Shown here: positions 1 through 8,422 of the stretch, in pieces
Position numbering within the stretch: position 1 is the first letter of the stretch
Layout of the letters: every line of letters starts with the position of its first letter
Source: JASUTC01 sp964604305
GTDB taxonomy: Bacteria > Thermotogota > Thermotogae > MWEM01
Assembly (NCBI GenBank): GCA_964604305.1
Contig: CAZRYM010000006.1
Coordinates: 3,166-67,165 of the forward strand
DNA length: 64,000 bases
Direction: 5' to 3'
Made by a program: the position numbers and the translations under genes
Notes under the pieces: generated by a model
Told to the model about the DNA's origin: nothing
The model's input: the letters and a program-made list of their open reading frames with translations, nothing else
The model's database searches: none

Positions 1-564
1 TGCTATTTCAAGCTTTCGCTGCTCGCCGTATGGAAGTGATCCTGCCGGTTCATCCTTGTGATTTAGCATTCCAAGCTTTTCAAGGATATATTCAGCCTTT
101 TCACGTTGTTCTTTTTCCTTTTTAAAATACCCTAATTTAAAAACAGATTTCCAGAACCAAAGATCAGTGGCGCCTTTTTTTGTGCCATTCCATTTTTTCA
201 TGATTTTATCGGGCTTGGTGTTGGCCAGTTCATAATGCATGGCTGCCTGGAGATTTTCCGTTACCGTCATAGTCTTAAATAATCTTATATTCTGAAAGGT
301 TCTTGCTATTCCGAAATGAGTGATGAAATAGGGTTCGAAATCATCAATGATTTTATCTTCCAGATAAACATGCCCTTGAGTGGGTTTGTAAACTCCTGTT
401 ATCACGTTGAATATCGTTGTTTTTCCGGCGCCGTTAGGCCCGATTAACCCAAGGATTTCCCCTTCTTCAATTTCAGCTTTGAAATCTCCAACAGCTACCA
501 ATCCGCCAAAGCGCACGGTCATATTATCAATTGTTAAAATTATTTTCTTTTTTTTATTTTCCAT
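1..564 (-). CDS. livG: Branched-chain amino acid ABC transporter ATPase LivG (partial)
   Basis: This is the first 188 residues of an ABC ATPase whose C-terminus lies beyond the window edge. Reading the minus strand from ATG at 564 gives a Walker A motif GPNGAGKTT, then a Q-loop region (ARTFQNIRLF) and the LivG-type insertion before the signature region. It should power uptake of Leu/Ile/Val through LivH and LivM at the inner membrane. The start overlaps the end of livM by 11 bases and follows a GGGG ribosome site. A second ATPase, LivF, would be expected next but is outside the window. The family call rests on motif and context and is firm. Confidence 0.95.
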   Translation of the reverse strand, partial: MENKKKKIILTIDNMTVRFGGLVAVGDFKAEIEEGEILGLIGPNGAGKTTIFNVITGVYKPTQGHVYLEDKIIDDFEPYFITHFGIARTFQNIRLFKTMTVTENLQAAMHYELANTKPDKIMKKWNGTKKGATDLWFWKSVFKLGYFKKEKEQREKAEYILEKLGMLNHKDEPAGSLPYGEQRKLEIA

Positions 565-1648
565 GGCCAACGCCCCTTTTAAATCTTAGTATCGTTCTGT
601 AAAGAGCATTCCAGGTTAACTCGTTTCTCCCCATAATCCCCTTCTGCCAGAAGATCATAATGATGATAAAAAGGGCTGAAAAAACAAGCATTCTCATTCC
701 CGAAATTCCGGTGATGGTGAATCCGAAAAGCGTCATATCCGATTCCACAAATCTGAGAAATTCCGATAGAACGGCAAACAAACCGGCACCTAAAACTGCT
801 CCTGAAAGGCTTCCCAAACCACCAAGGACGATCATAATCAGAATGTTAAATGTGAGCATGATCCCCAGTGTGGTTGGTTTCGGGTCAATGGACGTGAGCC
901 AGTGTGCATAAAGTGAACCTGCAACTCCTGCAAAGAATCCTCCCATGACAAAAGAGGTGAGTTGATGTTTGAAGACATTTATTCCCATGGCTTTTGCTGC
1001 GATGGGATCATCTCTGATGGCTCTCAGTGCCCTTCCATAAGAACTCTTGGCGAAACTTCCGATGATTAAAAGGGTAATCAACAACCATCCCCATGACCAC
1101 CAGATGTTAGTATAGGAAGGGATGCCTTTTAATCCAAGGGAGCCGTTGGTGATTCTGTTCCAGTTCAACAGAAATATACGGATGATCTCCGCAAAGCCCA
1201 GTGATGTAATGGCCAGATAATCTCCGGACATTCTCATAGTAGGCCAACCGACAACGAAGGCCATGAGTGCAGCAACTGAACCTCCGGCTACCGTTGCCCA
1301 GAAAAAAGGAATATTCGAAAGAGCTTCTGTGTTGATGGGAAATGCAACCCCCATAAGAATAAATGAAGCTTCTTTTAACTGAACACTCATGGTTAATAAT
1401 GCAGAAACATAGGCACCTATCGCAATAAATCCGGCGTGCCCCAGGGACAGCATACCCGAGACTCCGTTGATTAGCGTGAGACTCACCGCCATAATAGCAA
1501 ATATGCCGATGAGTGATACGATTCGAATCATATAACTGTTCAAATTTTCTTCAGCAATAAAAAAGAGTATGCATATTCCTACGATGAACAGTATGGTTAA
1601 TAAGAATTGTGCTTTAATACTGATTGTTTTTTTCTCCATGCCCATCAT
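554..1648 (-). CDS. livM: Branched-chain amino acid ABC transporter permease LivM
   Basis: A 364-residue integral membrane permease of the LivM family (BPD_transp_2). It is hydrophobic throughout, with the family segment GVSGMLSLGHAGFIAIGAY near residues 62-80 and the cytoplasmic coupling loop GRALRAIRDDPIAAKAMGIN around residue 208. It should form the membrane channel with LivH. The start ATG overlaps the livH stop by 4 bases (ATGA-type coupling), and its own end overlaps livG, so livH-livM-livG are one translationally coupled operon. A second ATG lies one codon downstream and would serve as well. Confidence 0.96.
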   Translation of the reverse strand: MMGMEKKTISIKAQFLLTILFIVGICILFFIAEENLNSYMIRIVSLIGIFAIMAVSLTLINGVSGMLSLGHAGFIAIGAYVSALLTMSVQLKEASFILMGVAFPINTEALSNIPFFWATVAGGSVAALMAFVVGWPTMRMSGDYLAITSLGFAEIIRIFLLNWNRITNGSLGLKGIPSYTNIWWSWGWLLITLLIIGSFAKSSYGRALRAIRDDPIAAKAMGINVFKHQLTSFVMGGFFAGVAGSLYAHWLTSIDPKPTTLGIMLTFNILIMIVLGGLGSLSGAVLGAGLFAVLSEFLRFVESDMTLFGFTITGISGMRMLVFSALFIIIMIFWQKGIMGRNELTWNALYRTILRFKRGVGHGK

Positions 1649-2586
1649 ACTTTCACCAATTCTTTTTTGCCCATGAGACCGCTGGGTCTGAATGACAGTA
1701 AAACGATCAGCAATATAAACGCAAAAGCATCTCTATACCCTGCCATTTGAGGCATAAGACCGACTGCAAGAATTTCAATAAGTCCCAGTGCAATCCCGCC
1801 AACAATGGCACCGGCTACCGAGCCTATACCACCAATAACAGCAGCCACGAATGCTTTCAGACCGGGCATAAAACCTATCATGGGCCAGACCTGCGGGTAT
1901 TTCCCTACCCAAAGAATACCCCCTACTGCTGCCAGTGCAGATCCCAAGGCAAATGTCAAGCCGATGGTTTTATTGACACTGATTCCCATTAGTGCAACAG
2001 CTTTTGTATCCATTGATACCGCTCTCATGGCCATCCCGGTTTTGGTCCTATAAAGGATAAACCAAAGGATAAGAAAGGTGATAAGCGTTACGACGAATGT
2101 GATAATGGTGATACTGGGAATTCTGATGGCATTCACAACAATTTCCCTGCCACGAGCTTCGATGACTTCCCCGCCAATGGTAAAGATTTTGCTAAAAAAA
2201 TCAGGGAAGACATTTCTGAACGATTCAGGAATACCACCAAAAAGAACGATTGCCAAACTCTGTAAAAACATTGATACACCGATAGCCGTTATCAGTGCTG
2301 AGATACGCGGTGCGTTCCGCAAAGGTTTGTAAGCTATCTTATCAACGCTCATACCGAGTAAAGCAGCTCCTGCAATACCCACCCCCATTCCCAACCACCA
2401 GGGCAGACCAAACAAGGTTATGGCATAAAAAGTGAAAAAGATGGACATCATAAAAATCTCACCATGAGCAAAATTGATGAGTTTTAAGATACCGTAGACC
2501 ATTGTATAACCTACAGCAATAAGCGCATACAATAAACCCAAACTTAAACCGTTTATCACATGCTGCAAAAGAATCTCTATTTTCAA
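1645..2586 (-). CDS. livH: Branched-chain amino acid ABC transporter permease LivH
   Basis: The LivH-type permease, about 313 residues, with the diagnostic N-terminus INGLSLGLLYALIAVGYTMV, then GILKLINFAHGE, and the coupling loop GMAMRAVSMDTKAVALMGI. I chose TTG at 2586 because AGGGGTG lies six bases upstream, a spacing repeated at several other genes here. The reading frame stays open to another TTG at 2619, but that codon abuts its only possible ribosome site. It works with LivM, LivG and the binding protein LivJ. It is separated from livJ by about 220 bases that hold one palindromic element. Confidence 0.94.
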   Translation of the reverse strand: MKIEILLQHVINGLSLGLLYALIAVGYTMVYGILKLINFAHGEIFMMSIFFTFYAITLFGLPWWLGMGVGIAGAALLGMSVDKIAYKPLRNAPRISALITAIGVSMFLQSLAIVLFGGIPESFRNVFPDFFSKIFTIGGEVIEARGREIVVNAIRIPSITIITFVVTLITFLILWFILYRTKTGMAMRAVSMDTKAVALMGISVNKTIGLTFALGSALAAVGGILWVGKYPQVWPMIGFMPGLKAFVAAVIGGIGSVAGAIVGGIALGLIEILAVGLMPQMAGYRDAFAFILLIVLLSFRPSGLMGKKELVKV

Positions 2587-2702
2587 CAACAACACCCCTT
2601 TATGAAGAACCCGCTTCAACCCTCCGAGATTTTTACGGGTTGTGATTCCTGTAACTTTTACTCCACCTCACCGTCTTCGACGGTTTCCCATTCCCGTTTA
2701 TT

Positions 2703-2730
2703 GTAGGGGCGGACCTGTTTGTCCGCCCGT
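2703..2730. repeat. REP-like palindrome (GGGCGGAC stem)
   Basis: GGGCGGAC at 2707-2714 pairs perfectly with GTCCGCCC at 2721-2728 around a 6-base loop, preceded by GTAG. There is no T tract, so it is a poor terminator. Hairpins with this GTAGGGGCGG consensus occur as dispersed intergenic repeats in many bacterial genomes, in some cases linked to RAYT-type transposases. Only one copy lies in this window, between livJ and livH, where it could act as an mRNA stability element. Calling it a dispersed repeat comes from pattern recognition, not from copies seen here. Confidence 0.5.
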
Positions 2731-2812
2731 GAATTTAACAATAGTCTTTTTATCGGGATTTCTCATCAAAATTGCCCATATTTAATAGGATCACTTGTTC
2801 AAAAACAAAACT

Positions 2813-3934
2813 TTATGGGTTTATAACCGAGTCGTACAAGTACTGGCCATCTTCTATTCTAACGATAACAACTGACTTTTCTGCGTTCCCTTCATCCGTG
2901 ATGGTAATGAATCCCGTGGAGCCGGGGAAGTTTTTCGTTTCTCTGATGGCTTTTGCAACTTTTTCTCTATCCAATTCTCCCGCACGTTCGATGGCATCTC
3001 TTAAAACCAGGTAGGCATCAAAACCCAGACCGGCAAACATGGAAGGTTTTTCTCCGGGATATTTTTCAGCATAAGCTTTCAAGAACATTTCTGCATTTTC
3101 GTTAAAAGCAGGGGAATCCGCATGATAGCCGGCTGTCAAATAAAGGCCTTCAACGGCTTCTCCGCCTATTTCAACTGTTTCGTCAGCATAGGCACCGTCT
3201 CCGGTGGCAAGATTTCCGTAAAAACCATTATCGTATGCCTGAGAGCATATCAAGGCGATTTCCGTGTAATAACCCGGAAGATATAAGGCATCGACGTTTT
3301 TCGACATGGCATCAAGAACTTGTGCAGAGAAATCCTGGTCTCCGGTTTTATAGTACTCGTAAAAAAGGTTGCCGCCAAGGCTTTCAAAAGTTTTTTTGAA
3401 GTAATTGGCCAATGAAACGGCATAATCCTGTTCTACATCAACAAAGACGGCTACGTTTCTATCGCCCAGGTTGTACAATAATTTTGCAGCTGCCTGTCCC
3501 TGAAAATCATCTGAGAAACAAACTCTGTTGACGTATTCTTTTCCTTCGGTAACAATAGGGCTTGTGGAAGTAGGTGATACCATAGCGGTTTTTAACTCTT
3601 CTGCTACAGCACCTCCTGCAAGGGAGTTACCACTGATGATGTTTCCCAGGATGGCAAGTACGTTTTCGTTTTCGATAGCTCTGCGGACACCGTTAGCCGC
3701 TTCAACCTTATCACTTTTGGTATCCATGACGACCATTTTAACAGGTAATCCCAGTATTTCAGGGAAGAGTTCCATTGCTACCTGAACACCCTGATAAGTC
3801 ATTCGACCGTAGGCAGATGCGCCACCGGTCATAGAAAAAACAGCAGCCAGCTTAACTTCAGTGGGTTCTTCTGCACCATAAAATGTCCCCACAAGCATTA
3901 ACAACACTAACAATACAACACTAAACTTTTTCAT
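2813..3934 (-). CDS. livJ: Branched-chain amino acid ABC transporter substrate-binding protein LivJ
   Basis: A 373-residue periplasmic binding protein of the Peripla_BP_6 class. The N-terminus is a signal peptide (MKKFSVVLLVLLMLVGTFYG), followed by the mature start with KLAAVFSMTGGASAYGR, typical of Leu/Ile/Val-binding proteins. There is no lipobox cysteine, so it is likely soluble in the periplasm. GAGGAGG precedes the ATG at a normal distance. It is the first structural gene after a leader peptide and terminator (4011-4171), which suggests that the whole transporter operon is controlled by attenuation. The exact amino acid specificity cannot be read from sequence, but the Ile/Leu/Val-rich leader supports branched-chain substrates. 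Confidence 0.95.
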   Translation of the reverse strand: MKKFSVVLLVLLMLVGTFYGAEEPTEVKLAAVFSMTGGASAYGRMTYQGVQVAMELFPEILGLPVKMVVMDTKSDKVEAANGVRRAIENENVLAILGNIISGNSLAGGAVAEELKTAMVSPTSTSPIVTEGKEYVNRVCFSDDFQGQAAAKLLYNLGDRNVAVFVDVEQDYAVSLANYFKKTFESLGGNLFYEYYKTGDQDFSAQVLDAMSKNVDALYLPGYYTEIALICSQAYDNGFYGNLATGDGAYADETVEIGGEAVEGLYLTAGYHADSPAFNENAEMFLKAYAEKYPGEKPSMFAGLGFDAYLVLRDAIERAGELDREKVAKAIRETKNFPGSTGFITITDEGNAEKSVVIVRIEDGQYLYDSVINP

Positions 3935-4010
3935 TGAAAATCCTCCTCAGATTTTGGACTGATTGTCCATTTATTGTTCCAAAAGCCTCTCCGGAAAAGC
4001 TTGAATGGAT

Positions 4011-4049
4011 AAAAAAAAGGCGGGGAATTCTTTTTTTGAATTCCCCGCC
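4011..4049 (-). terminator. Attenuator terminator of the liv operon
   Basis: Read on the minus strand, GGCGGGGAATTC and GAATTCCCCGCC form a perfect 12-bp stem around a 7-base A loop, followed by eight T. It lies between the leader peptide and livJ, so RNA polymerase must pass it to express the transporter. Its 5' arm AGGCGGGG can instead pair with CCCCGCTT inside the leader peptide coding sequence (plus-strand positions 4096-4103), an 8-bp antiterminator with one G-U pair. Confidence 0.9.
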
Positions 4050-4081
4050 TGTTTAGAAGGTGCTTAGCCTAACAAAAGACC

Positions 4082-4171
4082 TTAGCTCCCCCGATAAGCG
4101 GGGCTGCTAATAACGATAACGTGCAACAATATTCCTTTGTTAAGCTTAAAACCTTGATTAGAGAAGATCAT
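4082..4171 (-). CDS. Leader peptide of the liv operon (29 residues)
   Basis: A short reading frame with a strong AGGAGG site nine bases before its ATG at 4171. Its second half contains GILLHVIVISS, i.e. seven Ile/Leu/Val codons in eight, then PAYRGS and TAA. The stop lies about 33 bases before the terminator stem. This arrangement is that of an amino acid attenuation leader, as known for ilv and leu operons of Escherichia coli: a ribosome starved of branched-chain tRNA would stall on the Ile/Val codons and leave CCCCGCTT free to block the terminator. Another ATG at 4180 directly abuts the ribosome site and is unlikely to be used. Confidence 0.85.
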   Translation of the reverse strand: MIFSNQGFKLNKGILLHVIVISSPAYRGS

Positions 4172-4198
4172 AGATTTCATCCTCCTGAAATTTTGCTT

Positions 4199-4226
4199 AT
4201 TATATCATAAATATGTGTAAAGTCAA
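4199..4226 (-). promoter_or_regulatory. Promoter of the liv leader and operon
   Basis: On the minus strand, TTGACT at 4226-4221 and TATAAT at 4204-4199 are separated by 16 bases. A start about seven bases after the -10 would place the leader peptide ribosome site near the 5' end of the RNA. Confidence 0.8.
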
Positions 4227-4383
4227 GTCTGTACCTGTAATTGTTACAGCTTAGAAATTTTATATACAAAAATTTATTTATACATAGGAATAAAGCCTTT
4301 CGCCTGCTTAAAATAAATGCAATATACTGCAGTTTTCAGATTCTTTTCTACCAATATTTAAGTCATGTAATGGCAAGTCTTCA

Positions 4384-4392
4384 TGGTATAAT
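4384..4392 (+). promoter_or_regulatory. Extended -10 promoter of the phosphohexomutase operon
   Basis: TGGTATAAT (TG-N-TATAAT) lies about 40 bases before the TTG start of the downstream gene. No convincing -35 is visible, as expected for an extended -10 promoter. The stretch 4227-4383 between this and the liv promoter holds nothing else that I can recognise. Confidence 0.65.
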
Positions 4393-4432
4393 CGGTTAAC
4401 ATAATGGATTTGGTTCAATGGGGTGAAAAAAA

Positions 4433-6103
4433 TTGCCGGAATATCAAGTGCTTAAGCAGGAATATGAAAGATGGGTGGAAGCCTCTTCTGGGTGGATGAA
4501 GGAGGATTTAAAAATTCTTGAAGGATTATCCCCCGAAGAATTCAGGATTGAACTTACTGAGCGGTTTTCAGTCGATGCTGAATTTGGTACCGGTGGCCTT
4601 CGTTCCAAAATTAGAGCAGGAACCAACGGAATAAATGATTTTTGGATAAAGAGGATCTGCAAGGCTGTTCGAAAGAACTCTAAAAAAATCGTTATAGCTT
4701 ATGATACAAGGCGATGTTCAAAGGAATTCGCTCAAATAGCTGCAAATACCCTTTCTGCAGGTTATTGTCAAGTTTATCTTTTCCAAGAGCCGGTTCCAAC
4801 TCCTATCCTATCCTTCACAGTTAAACAAATCAAATGTGATACCGGTATCGTAATAACGGCAAGTCATAATCCCAAGGAATACAATGGATTCAAGCTTTAC
4901 GATTCAAATGGGGTACAGTACGTTCCTCAAAAAATAGAGAGATTAAATGAACTGATGAAAGACATACCGTTAATTGAAAAAGAAAACGAAAAAGCAAAGT
5001 CTCATTTAATAGAACAAGTTGGAGAAGAAGTCTATGAAGCTTATTTTTCGATGGTTTTTGATGAATTAAGTGTCTTAAGTCCAAAAGAGACACACGGACA
5101 CCAAATCTCTGTTGTATATACCCCCTTACATGGAACAGGAGCAAGTTTTGTGCCAAAAATAATGAGAAAGTACGGCATAGATGTACAAACAGTTGAAAAA
5201 CAGATGAAACCTGATCCCGATTTTTCGACAGTAAAGGTTCCAAATCCGGAGGATCAAAGTAGTTTTAAGTTGGCTATGAAGAAGGCTGAACAGCTTAAAG
5301 TAAGACCACAGGCTTTGATTGCCACAGACCCGGACAGCGATCGATTGGGACTTTTTATTCAGAGTAACGGAAAATATCACTCTTTAACGGGTAACGAATT
5401 AGGCATTCTTTTGCTCGATTTTATCCTTGAAAAAAGTGGTATTAGTGATTATAAAGGAAATACAGCCGTTTTGAAAACAATTGTAACAACTGAAGGAGTA
5501 AAACCTATTGCAGAGAAGTATAATTTATTACTATATGAGACCTTGACAGGCTTTAAATATCTGGGAGAGAAATCAGTGGAGTTGAGGTCAAGAGGAATCG
5601 ATACTCTGTTTAGTTTTGAGGAGAGTTTTGGTTACCTTTTTGGAACTCATGCCGGAGATAAAGATGCCTGTTCCACATCGGGACTTTTGGCATTATTGTT
5701 GCTTGAATCGAAAAGTGGTGAGGGTATAATTAAAAGGCTTGAATCGATTCGTTCGATGTATGGCTGCTATCTTGAACAACTTTTGACACGGACAGCTGAA
5801 GGTGTGAGCGGTATGAAAAAACTTCATGAATTTATGCATTTTCTGAGAAAAGAAAGGTCATTTATGAGTTGGGAAGAAGGAATCACCTTGAAAGATTACC
5901 AAGAAGAGACAGGTGAGTTACATGCCGATGTTGTAGAGTACCGCTTTCAAAATGGGGATAGAGTTATTTTTAGACCATCAGGAACTGAACCCAGAATCAA
6001 GGCTTATATAAATGTTCATGCATACGATAAGGATTCTGCATACAGTCGGGTTATTTGGATGCGGAAAAGAGTGGAATCGTTATTTGATTCCACTCTGAAA
6101 TAA
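4433..6103 (+). CDS. Phosphoglucomutase/phosphomannomutase family protein (first copy)
   Basis: A 556-residue alpha-D-phosphohexomutase of the PgcA type, interconverting hexose 1- and 6-phosphates. The catalytic serine is Ser144 in TASHNPKEYNGFK, the metal loop is DPDSDR at 299-304, and the phosphate-binding C-terminal domain has FRPSGTEP at 513-520. Length matches the family. Translation starts at TTG, seven bases after GGGGTG. It heads a long plus-strand run of genes, followed 29 bases later by hpt. A second paralogue of nearly the same length is at 19022. Sequence alone does not settle whether glucose or mannose phosphate is preferred. Confidence 0.92.
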   Translation: MPEYQVLKQEYERWVEASSGWMKEDLKILEGLSPEEFRIELTERFSVDAEFGTGGLRSKIRAGTNGINDFWIKRICKAVRKNSKKIVIAYDTRRCSKEFAQIAANTLSAGYCQVYLFQEPVPTPILSFTVKQIKCDTGIVITASHNPKEYNGFKLYDSNGVQYVPQKIERLNELMKDIPLIEKENEKAKSHLIEQVGEEVYEAYFSMVFDELSVLSPKETHGHQISVVYTPLHGTGASFVPKIMRKYGIDVQTVEKQMKPDPDFSTVKVPNPEDQSSFKLAMKKAEQLKVRPQALIATDPDSDRLGLFIQSNGKYHSLTGNELGILLLDFILEKSGISDYKGNTAVLKTIVTTEGVKPIAEKYNLLLYETLTGFKYLGEKSVELRSRGIDTLFSFEESFGYLFGTHAGDKDACSTSGLLALLLLESKSGEGIIKRLESIRSMYGCYLEQLLTRTAEGVSGMKKLHEFMHFLRKERSFMSWEEGITLKDYQEETGELHADVVEYRFQNGDRVIFRPSGTEPRIKAYINVHAYDKDSAYSRVIWMRKRVESLFDSTLK

Positions 6104-6132
6104 AGGGGGGGGAGGCAGTTTTAGCCGAAAAA

Positions 6133-6666
6133 ATGGAGATAACCAGAGAAAAGATAAAAGTTCTTTACAGTGAAGAAACCATTGCCAAAAGAATAAAAGA
6201 GATGGGTCAACAGATCAGTTTGGATTATGCAGGTCTGGACTCTCCTTTACACATGGTTTGCGTACTTAAAGGATCTGTGCATTTTTATTCTCAGTTACTG
6301 CTTGATATCAGGATGGATGTAAGCTATTCATTTATACAAGTTGCCAGTTACAAGGGAACGCAGTCATCGGGTAGAATCAACGTTAAGTCTTGGATAGATG
6401 AGCCGGTGCAGGGGAAAAATGTGATTGTTATTGAAGACATACTCGATACCGGTAGGACGTTAAAGTACATTCTCAATTACCTGTCGAGATATAAGCCGGC
6501 AACTTTAGAAGTGGCGACATTAGTGGATAAATATGAAAAAGATCATTTTGGTATCTTACCCAAATATGTCGGGTTCCAGACACAAGACAGATTTTTATTG
6601 GGATATGGGCTTGATTTTGAGCAGAAATTCAGAAATCTTCCCTACATTGGGTATGTCGAAGGTTGA
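6133..6666 (+). CDS. hpt: Hypoxanthine phosphoribosyltransferase
   Basis: A 177-residue purine salvage enzyme that makes IMP or GMP from the base and PRPP in the cytoplasm. The PRPP-binding motif VIVIEDILDTGRTL covers residues 97-110 with the acidic pair Glu101-Asp102, and VLKGSVHF near 44-51 is the pyrophosphate loop. The only conventional start is ATG at 6133, yet the strong GGGGGGAGG site is 17 bases upstream, unusually far. In Firmicutes hpt often sits between tilS and ftsH; here tilS and ftsH are adjacent elsewhere (44619-48153) and hpt is in this operon. The end overlaps the next gene by 14 bases. Confidence 0.93.
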   Translation: MEITREKIKVLYSEETIAKRIKEMGQQISLDYAGLDSPLHMVCVLKGSVHFYSQLLLDIRMDVSYSFIQVASYKGTQSSGRINVKSWIDEPVQGKNVIVIEDILDTGRTLKYILNYLSRYKPATLEVATLVDKYEKDHFGILPKYVGFQTQDRFLLGYGLDFEQKFRNLPYIGYVEG

Positions 6667-6976
6667 TGAGCAGAAAAAAGAAAAAGGCTTGAAGCGTGAA
6701 GGATATATTTCCAGTATTTGTTTTCTTATGATTTTTTCAGTTGGTTTTTTCCTGGTCTGGAGTACAATAGAACTAATGAAAGAAACTTATTTGGAAAAAC
6801 TTATGGAATTTCAGGCTTTGAAAAACCTGACGGTTTACGATCTGAGATCGGATATTTATTCTGTTTTAAACCAATCAACTCATACTTTCGTCTCTTTTGA
6901 TGAAGAGGTATATCTAAATGGTAATCGAATTTTTCTTGACGAAAATAAACAAATTTATATAGAGAGAGGAGAATAA
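6653..6976 (+). CDS. Hypothetical single-pass membrane protein
   Basis: A 107-residue protein that I do not recognise. Starting at ATG 6653, inside the end of hpt, it has a charged lysine-rich cytoplasmic tail, one membrane segment (about residues 18-37, ISSICFLMIFSVGFFLVW) and an outside domain of about 65 residues with charged helix-like then strand-like sequence. The open frame extends further upstream, but that part only shadows hpt. The ribosome site is weak, so translation may be coupled to hpt. It ends four bases before hslU. The topology resembles small bitopic envelope proteins, but no family can be assigned. Confidence 0.7.
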   Translation: MSKVDEQKKEKGLKREGYISSICFLMIFSVGFFLVWSTIELMKETYLEKLMEFQALKNLTVYDLRSDIYSVLNQSTHTFVSFDEEVYLNGNRIFLDENKQIYIERGE

Positions 6977-6980
6977 TATA

Positions 6981-8408
6981 GTGACAAAGGCATTACCAAA
7001 ACGCGAAGAATTAACACCAAAAAAGATCGTGGAATTACTTGATAAATACATCATCGGACAAAATGAAGCGAAAAAATCAGTTGCCATAGCCCTTAGAAAC
7101 AGGATCAGAAGGCAACAATTGGATGATGAGATGAAAGAGGAAGTCTTTCCTAAAAACATTTTGATGATCGGGCCCACGGGAGTGGGAAAAACTGAGATTG
7201 CAAGGCGTTTGGCCAATCTTTCTGATTCGCCATTTTTAAAGGTGGAAGCGACTCGATTTACAGAAGTAGGTTACGTGGGCAGATCAGTGGAAAGCATGAT
7301 CAGAGAGCTTGTAGAATCCGCCATCAATAAGCTTAAACACGAAGAGATGGAAAAGGTTGCCCTGATTGCCCGGACAGAGGTTGAGAAGATCATCGTTGAT
7401 GCCATTCTTCATCCCAGGAAAAAAGAGAGGAATCAGCAGAATTTGGGTAATATATTTGGTCAATTTTTCCAGGGGGGACAGCAAAATACCCCGCCTCCAC
7501 CAGAGGAAAAAATTGAAACAGATTCTGAAAACAAATGGACTAGAGAAGAAGTCAAGCAGAAACTGAGAAATGGAGAGTTTGAAGACCGTTTTATAGACAT
7601 CGAAATCGAACAATCCAACAGTCCTCAAATCGGAATGATCGGTGGAGATTTGGGTGATATTGGTATCGATATGCAGGGGATGTTTGGAAATTTGATGCCC
7701 AAGAAAAAGGTTACCAAACGGGTGACTGTAAAACAGGCCAGAAAGATCCTGTTGCCTATCGAATCTGAAAAACTTATCGATTCTGACAAGATTGTTGCAG
7801 ATGGAATAGACCTTGCTCAAAACAAGGGAATTGTATTCATCGACGAAATAGACAAGGTTGCGGGAGAATCTTCGAAATCGGGTCCCGATGTTTCAAGAGG
7901 AGGTGTGCAGCGAGATTTACTCCCCATCGTAGAGGGAACAACGGTTATGACAAAATACGGAATGATCAAAACCGATTTTATTTTGTTCATCGCTGCAGGA
8001 GCCTTTCATATCGCCAAACCCTCTGATCTCATGCCGGAGCTTCAGGGAAGATTTCCCCTTAGGGTTGAACTGGAGTCACTCACAAAAGATGATTTCAAAC
8101 GGATACTCATTGAACCAAGGAATTCCTTGACCAAACAGTATCAGGCACTTCTTCAGACTGATGGTGTGGAGATCGAATTTACTGATGATGGATTGGAAGA
8201 AATTGCCTCGGTATCATTTAAATTAAACGAAGATCTTGAAAATATCGGTGCAAGAAGACTTTACACGGTGATGGAAAGAATTCTGGAAGATGTTTCGTTC
8301 CAAGCCCCCGATTCTTCATTGCATAAACTGACGGTGGACAAAAAGTATGTGGAAGATAACATGGCTGAGCTTGTTAAAGACAAAGATCTTTCCGCTTATA
8401 TTTTGTAA
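6981..8408 (+). CDS. hslU: ATP-dependent protease ATPase subunit HslU
   Basis: A 475-residue AAA+ unfoldase. Walker A GPTGVGKT is at 64-71, Walker B has Asp288-Glu289 in FIDEIDK, and the variable I-domain includes GGQQNTPPPPEE. The protein ends in DLSAYIL, close to the usual C-terminal tail that docks into HslV, so a protease partner is expected. GTG start follows AGGAG at ten bases. In many genomes hslV lies directly upstream; here the upstream neighbours are a small membrane protein and hpt, and no hslV is visible anywhere in the window. Downstream dprA follows after 14 bases. Confidence 0.96.
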   Translation: MTKALPKREELTPKKIVELLDKYIIGQNEAKKSVAIALRNRIRRQQLDDEMKEEVFPKNILMIGPTGVGKTEIARRLANLSDSPFLKVEATRFTEVGYVGRSVESMIRELVESAINKLKHEEMEKVALIARTEVEKIIVDAILHPRKKERNQQNLGNIFGQFFQGGQQNTPPPPEEKIETDSENKWTREEVKQKLRNGEFEDRFIDIEIEQSNSPQIGMIGGDLGDIGIDMQGMFGNLMPKKKVTKRVTVKQARKILLPIESEKLIDSDKIVADGIDLAQNKGIVFIDEIDKVAGESSKSGPDVSRGGVQRDLLPIVEGTTVMTKYGMIKTDFILFIAAGAFHIAKPSDLMPELQGRFPLRVELESLTKDDFKRILIEPRNSLTKQYQALLQTDGVEIEFTDDGLEEIASVSFKLNEDLENIGARRLYTVMERILEDVSFQAPDSSLHKLTVDKKYVEDNMAELVKDKDLSAYIL

Positions 8409-8422
8409 ACAGGGGAAAAGTT

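Noticed and set aside
1747..2332. Several 80-codon plus-strand frames opposite livH
   Set aside because: All are antisense to a clear membrane permease gene and show no independent signals.
4011..4232. T-box leader before livJ
   Set aside because: No T-box sequence (AGGGUGGNACCGCG type) or specifier loop; the Ile/Val-rich leader peptide explains the structure.
6115..6133. TTA as a non-standard start of hpt
   Set aside because: The spacing to GGGAGG would fit, but TTA is not known as a start and an in-frame ATG is present at 6133 with family-like N-terminus.
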